A DNA stretch of 64,000 nt from Hermatobates lingyangjiaoensis (Eukaryota > Arthropoda > Insecta > Hemiptera > Hermatobatidae). Each line of letters begins with the position of its first letter. Positions within the stretch are counted from its first letter, which is position 1. Of this stretch, positions 60,421 to 64,000 are shown one piece after another. The stretch is taken from the NCBI GenBank assembly GCA_026182355.1, contig JAPFBL010000070.1:1883501-1947500 (forward strand), written 5' to 3'. Position numbers and translations under genes: made by a program. Under the pieces are notes generated by a model that had not been told where the DNA came from, did no database searches, and saw only the letters and a program-made list of their open reading frames with translations.

Positions 60421-61757
60421 AGAACTAATATTTAGTAAATATTTAAATTATGAAAGCGAATTAGCATTTTTTGCTGTTACATAAACATATTTTTCAACTT
60501 GAAATCAAAATGAATAAAGAACACTCTAAACTTTAAGTCTAGAAAATCACTATTTATTATTTTTTTTTAGATTTCATTAAACATGTTTGAACATTGTTAT
60601 TGTATAAAACAACTATCCGTTGACAATATTACCTTCTGGAATGCTCTTTGCCAACCGGTGTAAGATCATCTGTATTCTGTATGTTGGACGATTATCCTAT
60701 AATACAGTATAATCGACATTAACTCTCTTTTTTTGACTGATAATGAGAAAATATACTAAAAAGAATTATTATTGATACCATTTCCAGTTGGTGTATTATT
60801 TACTAAAATTGAAATGTCGGTGCATTCCTTGTAATGGGCATGTTATATATGTTAAATGCAAATAAATCATCCTTCAATTACATTCAATGATATTAATTCT
60901 CTATTGCATGTTCAGATCAATGGAACATTTACAACTATCAATTATCTACTTATCAGACTGGTTGATACATATCAATTTGTCTAGGATGTCTACTCCAACT
61001 CATTCTCCTAATGATACAGAATGAACTCTCCTGCTATTGGTTCTTTGATAATAAATTCCTCATATAAAATGTATTTAAAGTACTTTCAGCTTTAACACCA
61101 TATTTTCTTTGAACTGAATTCACAAAGGTCATTATTATAAATGATGTATGGAGTATCCTATTGTTTCATAATATTAGAGAATTATGTAATGTAAATCTGT
61201 AAATCAAATGATTTTAATTTCTTAGTGTTGAAATCAATTTTGTAGGGCATTCACTTGGTAGAAACTGATTGATTTAATAATCCTTAATGGATTATTTTTA
61301 CAAATTGTATTGATTGATTATTTGGAATAAAGAAAAATTTTAATCTTTAATTTCTTTAATTCATCTTGAATGAGCACTTGTTTAATCCTGTTCAGACAGA
61401 CAAAGATATCTTTCACATCAACGTGCATACTTACATATTTACCATAATATATTTTCTTCTAGTAAAGTTTTTTCGTTGTTGCTTTTCCTTCTAATGTGTC
61501 CATTCATGCAGAACTTTATGTGCGTTCAGTTTGTTGTTACCAGACCGACTAATGTGGCTACTGTTTTAATTTGTAAGCATTTTGATATCACAGCTTTGGA
61601 TCTACGTATGAGACCGGGTGATACATACAATTTGTCTACCATGTCTACTCCATATTGTTGGAGTAGACATCGTAGTCAAACTGTATATATTTTAGTATGT
61701 ATGTATTGTATGTATCGGTATAAATAGGCAACAGACCTTCTTTTAAACAGGTATCAG
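60421..61757. other. AT-rich DNA downstream of P5CS with short PLE-like pieces
   Basis: The segment around 60952-61000 (ttgatacatatcaatttgtct, then atgtctactcca) is repeated at about 61614-61655. A perfect 11-base hairpin atgtctactcc/ggagtagacat lies at 61640-61669, and a TATA-like tataaata at 61719-61726 just precedes the PLE. These may be outer parts of its terminal repeat, which is inferred. No gene was seen. Confidence 0.4.
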
Positions 61758-61869
61758 TAAAGTGAACCGAAGTCTCGGCATTCACGACATTCTGACTGAG
61801 AGATTCAATTCTACGAACTAACTTCCTGCTAACAGGATTTAACTGGAAAATGAGCTGGCCAAGTTGCTT

Positions 61870-62585
61870 CCTGAGAGATAGAAATCGAAGATAGACATCC
61901 TTAAAACGAGCCTGAAGTCCGTTCTAAAGATTTGCACTAAAGAGTCTGCGTTTTTTTCACCTAAAGGTCGCATGTTTCAGCAAATAGATGAAGTCGCCAT
62001 GAACTCACCTTTGGGTGTCCTATTCGCAAACTATTTTATGAGTACATGCATATTGTTATTACCACTGAGGTTAGTATGATTAATATTAGAAATAGAAAAA
62101 ACCGTCATACCGATATCAACTTACGAGGTATGACGGCTTTTTCTATTTCTAATATTTCATGAGTACTGTGTAGAAGAACGTATTCGCTTAATTAGAACAG
62201 CCCACAACTATAGGAGATATATCAATGACATTTTCGTCTTAGCCAAAGACATAAAGGTAATCAAAACTTTGAAGTAACACCTGGCGAATGAATCAAGCCT
62301 TAGACTAACTGTTGAAACAGTGCTGATGGTCAGCTGCCATTTCTTGATGTATTGGTCACACAGAGGTCTAGGAAGTTCAGCACAGGTGTCTATTCCAATC
62401 TAACTTACCCGGGTCTGTGTTTGAATGGGATAACCGAATGCCCGGATAGGTACAAACGTTCAACTGTTGTGGCTTATGTAAGAAGGGCTCTAACTCACTG
62501 CAGTGAATGGTTGGATGTCCACTCGGAGTTGGAAAGGTTAACTCAGGCCCTGGTCAACAATGGTTATTCCATTATAATGAAGTGA
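61870..62585 (+). pseudogene. Penelope-type reverse transcriptase, broken
   Basis: Pieces are VLKICTKESAFFSPKG, QIDEVAMNSPLGVLFANYFM (motif B region, about 61990-62040), RRYINDIFVLAKD (62212-62250) and the downstream FSTGVYSNLTYPGLCLNG and ECPDRYKRSTVVAYVRRALTHCSEWLDVH segments (to 62585). The YxDD site reads Y-I-N-D at 62218-62229, losing a catalytic aspartate. Frameshifts lie near 62170 and 62270, and an insertion at about 62045-62155 interrupts the frame. Confidence 0.9.
62045..62160. mobile_element. About 110-bp hairpin insertion in the PLE reverse transcriptase
   Basis: The arms 62082-62109 and 62129-62156 pair at 27 of 28 positions around a 19-base loop. The RT sequence ttatgagtac (62035-62044) is repeated as tcatgagtac at 62158-62167, so atgagtac looks like an 8-bp target duplication. 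It resembles a very small foldback (MITE-like) insertion. Confidence 0.75.
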
Positions 62586-62599
62586 CACCCCCGAGCTTC

Positions 62600-62841
62600 A
62601 GAAAAGTCATCTCGTGTATGAATATGTTTGCAACTCAGGAAACGGTGCAGCCCTGCATTCTACATACATCGGCATGACAAACACGACGCTCTCGAGGGGT
62701 CTTACACTACATTTTTCTGCCGGTGCACCAAAACAACATAAACAAGAAGTTCTCACTCGGGAGAAGATAGTCGAAGAAATCAAAGTTCTCCAACTGCAGA
62801 GTAACTCTAACCGACTAAAAATCCTGGAAGCACTCTGTTAA
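62600..62841 (+). pseudogene. Penelope-type GIY-YIG endonuclease
   Basis: The frame reads VYEYVCNSGNGAAL, STYIGMTNTTLSRGLTLH, then AGAPKQHKQEVLTREKIVEE and NRLKILEALC before a stop. The first part of the signature is VYEYVC where GIY-type residues are expected, and the second is a good T-YIG-MT. The Arg in LSRGLT is the expected catalytic-type arginine. It is linked to the upstream RT piece after a short gap with a stop at 62583-62585. Confidence 0.88.
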
Positions 62842-63708
62842 CTGCCAGATGGTTGACATGTTTCCCACTCCCAGCATGAGGATTATGGTGATAGGCTGAG
62901 ACGTGCAGCAGGATGCTGGACTGAGTGCAGTGCCGCATGGTGCTGATGCTGATGGTGGTTTGGTTGATCTGTTAGCTGGGACTGAAGGACCGGAGGGTGG
63001 TGTGCTTAGGGTCGCTCGGCCCACGGTCGGCTTTTACCAAAGCCGCTCGGTGTGAGTCGGTCTTCAGAAGCAGCTGATCTTCAGCTGCTCTACAGCTGGG
63101 CTCCGCCTGCTCTTACCCCACTGCCCTTACTACCCCAGTTTTCTCTTACCTACGCCAGTTGCGTTCTGGTATTGCTAGGAACAACTTCGCCCGTCGATGA
63201 CGTTTGTGACGTCCACAGCTTGCATTCTTTTTTTATCTTTATTATTCATTTTTTGTTTTTTTAATTATACCTTCTTTGTTAATTCTTACTTTTTTTTCAA
63301 CTCTTTTATTTGAATTCCTTTTCCTGTTCTTTGTTAATCTTTTATCGTCATTTATTTTAATCATTATTGAACTTTCAACTCTTTATTTCTAACCGCTTTG
63401 TTTCTTGTTCTTTATTAATCTTGTTTCTTCTATTTATATAAATCTTTATTAATCCATTTAATCTATTGATACTATTGACTACCTCATTGATTTTCTTTCA
63501 CTTGTCACTTGACCAACTCCTTTTCCAGTTGAATCCTGTTAGCAGGAAATTAGTTCGTAGAATCTCTCAGTCTGAAGTTCGTGAATGCCGAAACTGCGGT
63601 TCACTTTAATGCTAATTGTATGTATCGAAGACAAATTGTAGTACTATACATCACTACTCAAAATTGTTGTCTACTCCTTTATAATATATAGAGTGATGTT
63701 CAGGTAAA

Positions 63709-64000
63709 GTGATTTAGATCAGGTGTGATTTAGATCAGGTGTGATTTAGATCAAGTGTGATTTAGATCAGGTGTGATTTAGATTAGGTGTGATTTAGATC
63801 AGGTGTGATTTAGATCAGGTGTGATTTAGATCAGGTGTAATTTAGATCAGGTGTGATTTAGATCAGGTGTGATTTAGATCAGGTGTGATTTAAATCAGGT
63901 GTGATTTAGATCAGGTGTGATTTAGATCAGGTGTGATTTAGATCAGGTGTGATTTAGATCAGGTGTGATTTAGATTAGGTGTGATTTAGATTAGGTGTGA
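63709..64000 (+). repeat. 16-bp tandem satellite (over 18 units, runs off the window)
   Basis: The unit is gtgatttagatcaggt, repeated without length change from 63709 to the last base (18.25 units). Variation is confined to single substitutions such as gatta for gatca and aggtgtaat. It starts 100 bases after the PLE's terminal repeat. Confidence 0.97.

Larger units (their letters stand above)
61758..63608 (+). mobile_element. Penelope-type element with inverted terminal repeats (inactive)
   Basis: Inverted ends of about 90 bases lie at 61758-61850 and 63521-63608 (taaagtgaacc outside, aactggaaaa inside), as in Penelope-type terminal repeats in inverted order. Between them are pieces of RT and GIY-YIG in the + strand, and then a GC-rich 3' region ending near 63.2 kb. 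The RT N-terminal part is missing, the catalytic motif is altered and a hairpin-bearing insertion splits the RT. It differs from the 54.9-56.7 kb element in sequence and base composition (less AT-rich). Confidence 0.9.

Noticed and set aside
63709..64000. CRISPR-like array
   Set aside because: It is a head-to-tail 16-bp tandem repeat with no spacers, in a eukaryotic genome.

Overview
The window is AT-rich animal DNA, most likely from an arthropod and probably an insect. It carries the 3' half of a large, intron-rich gene for delta-1-pyrroline-5-carboxylate synthase (P5CS, ALDH18A1 family) on the + strand, buried in retroelements. The organism call is an inference. It rests on the GT-AG split gene, the P5CS sequence, jockey-like and R1/LOA-like non-LTR elements, a mariner, Penelope-like elements (PLEs) and a tRNA-derived SINE whose 3' tail resembles the insect telomere motif.

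The gene: eight exons (5691-5900, 17238-17389, 24883-25021, 30967-31162, 38402-38523, 45415-45601, 57088-57183, 59864-60027) join in consistent phase. They encode about 421 residues, essentially the whole gamma-glutamyl phosphate reductase half, ending at a TGA at 60025-60027. The glutamate 5-kinase half and the promoter lie upstream of the window. Introns run from 2.7 to 11.5 kb. Exon 3 has one extra base in its conserved KGGKEA-coding stretch, which makes an immediate stop. This is either an assembly error or a real null allele.

Layout: 0.9-2.5 kb is a truncated jockey-like element with an internally deleted mariner nested in its 3' UTR. At 2.8-3.0 kb is a small retro-insertion with a 9-bp target duplication. 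At 4.4-5.3 kb is a decayed R1/LOA-type element. Introns 1-7 hold PLE pieces, five SINE copies all in the gene's orientation, a truncated jockey tail with a 12-bp duplication, foldbacks and many (TA)n tracts. A 1.35-kb near-perfect palindrome at 28.37-29.72 kb contains two inverted PLE 3' ends. A decayed PLE with reverse transcriptase and GIY-YIG domains lies at 54.9-56.7 kb (minus). Downstream of the gene is a second PLE type with inverted terminal repeats (61.76-63.61 kb). A 16-bp satellite starts at 63,709 and runs off the window.

The most interesting signal is a repeated RNA-like motif at many of the (TA)n-flanked units: CTGANGA, a short hairpin, GAAA, then a strand complementary to the bases just before CTGANGA. 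This is the layout of a type I hammerhead ribozyme. It occurs at the end of the decayed PLE and in short, partly tandem units of about 200 bp (7.0-7.55, 16.7, 29.8, 43.4, 48.7 kb). These units fit PLE terminal repeats or animal retrozymes. Base pairing was checked by eye only.
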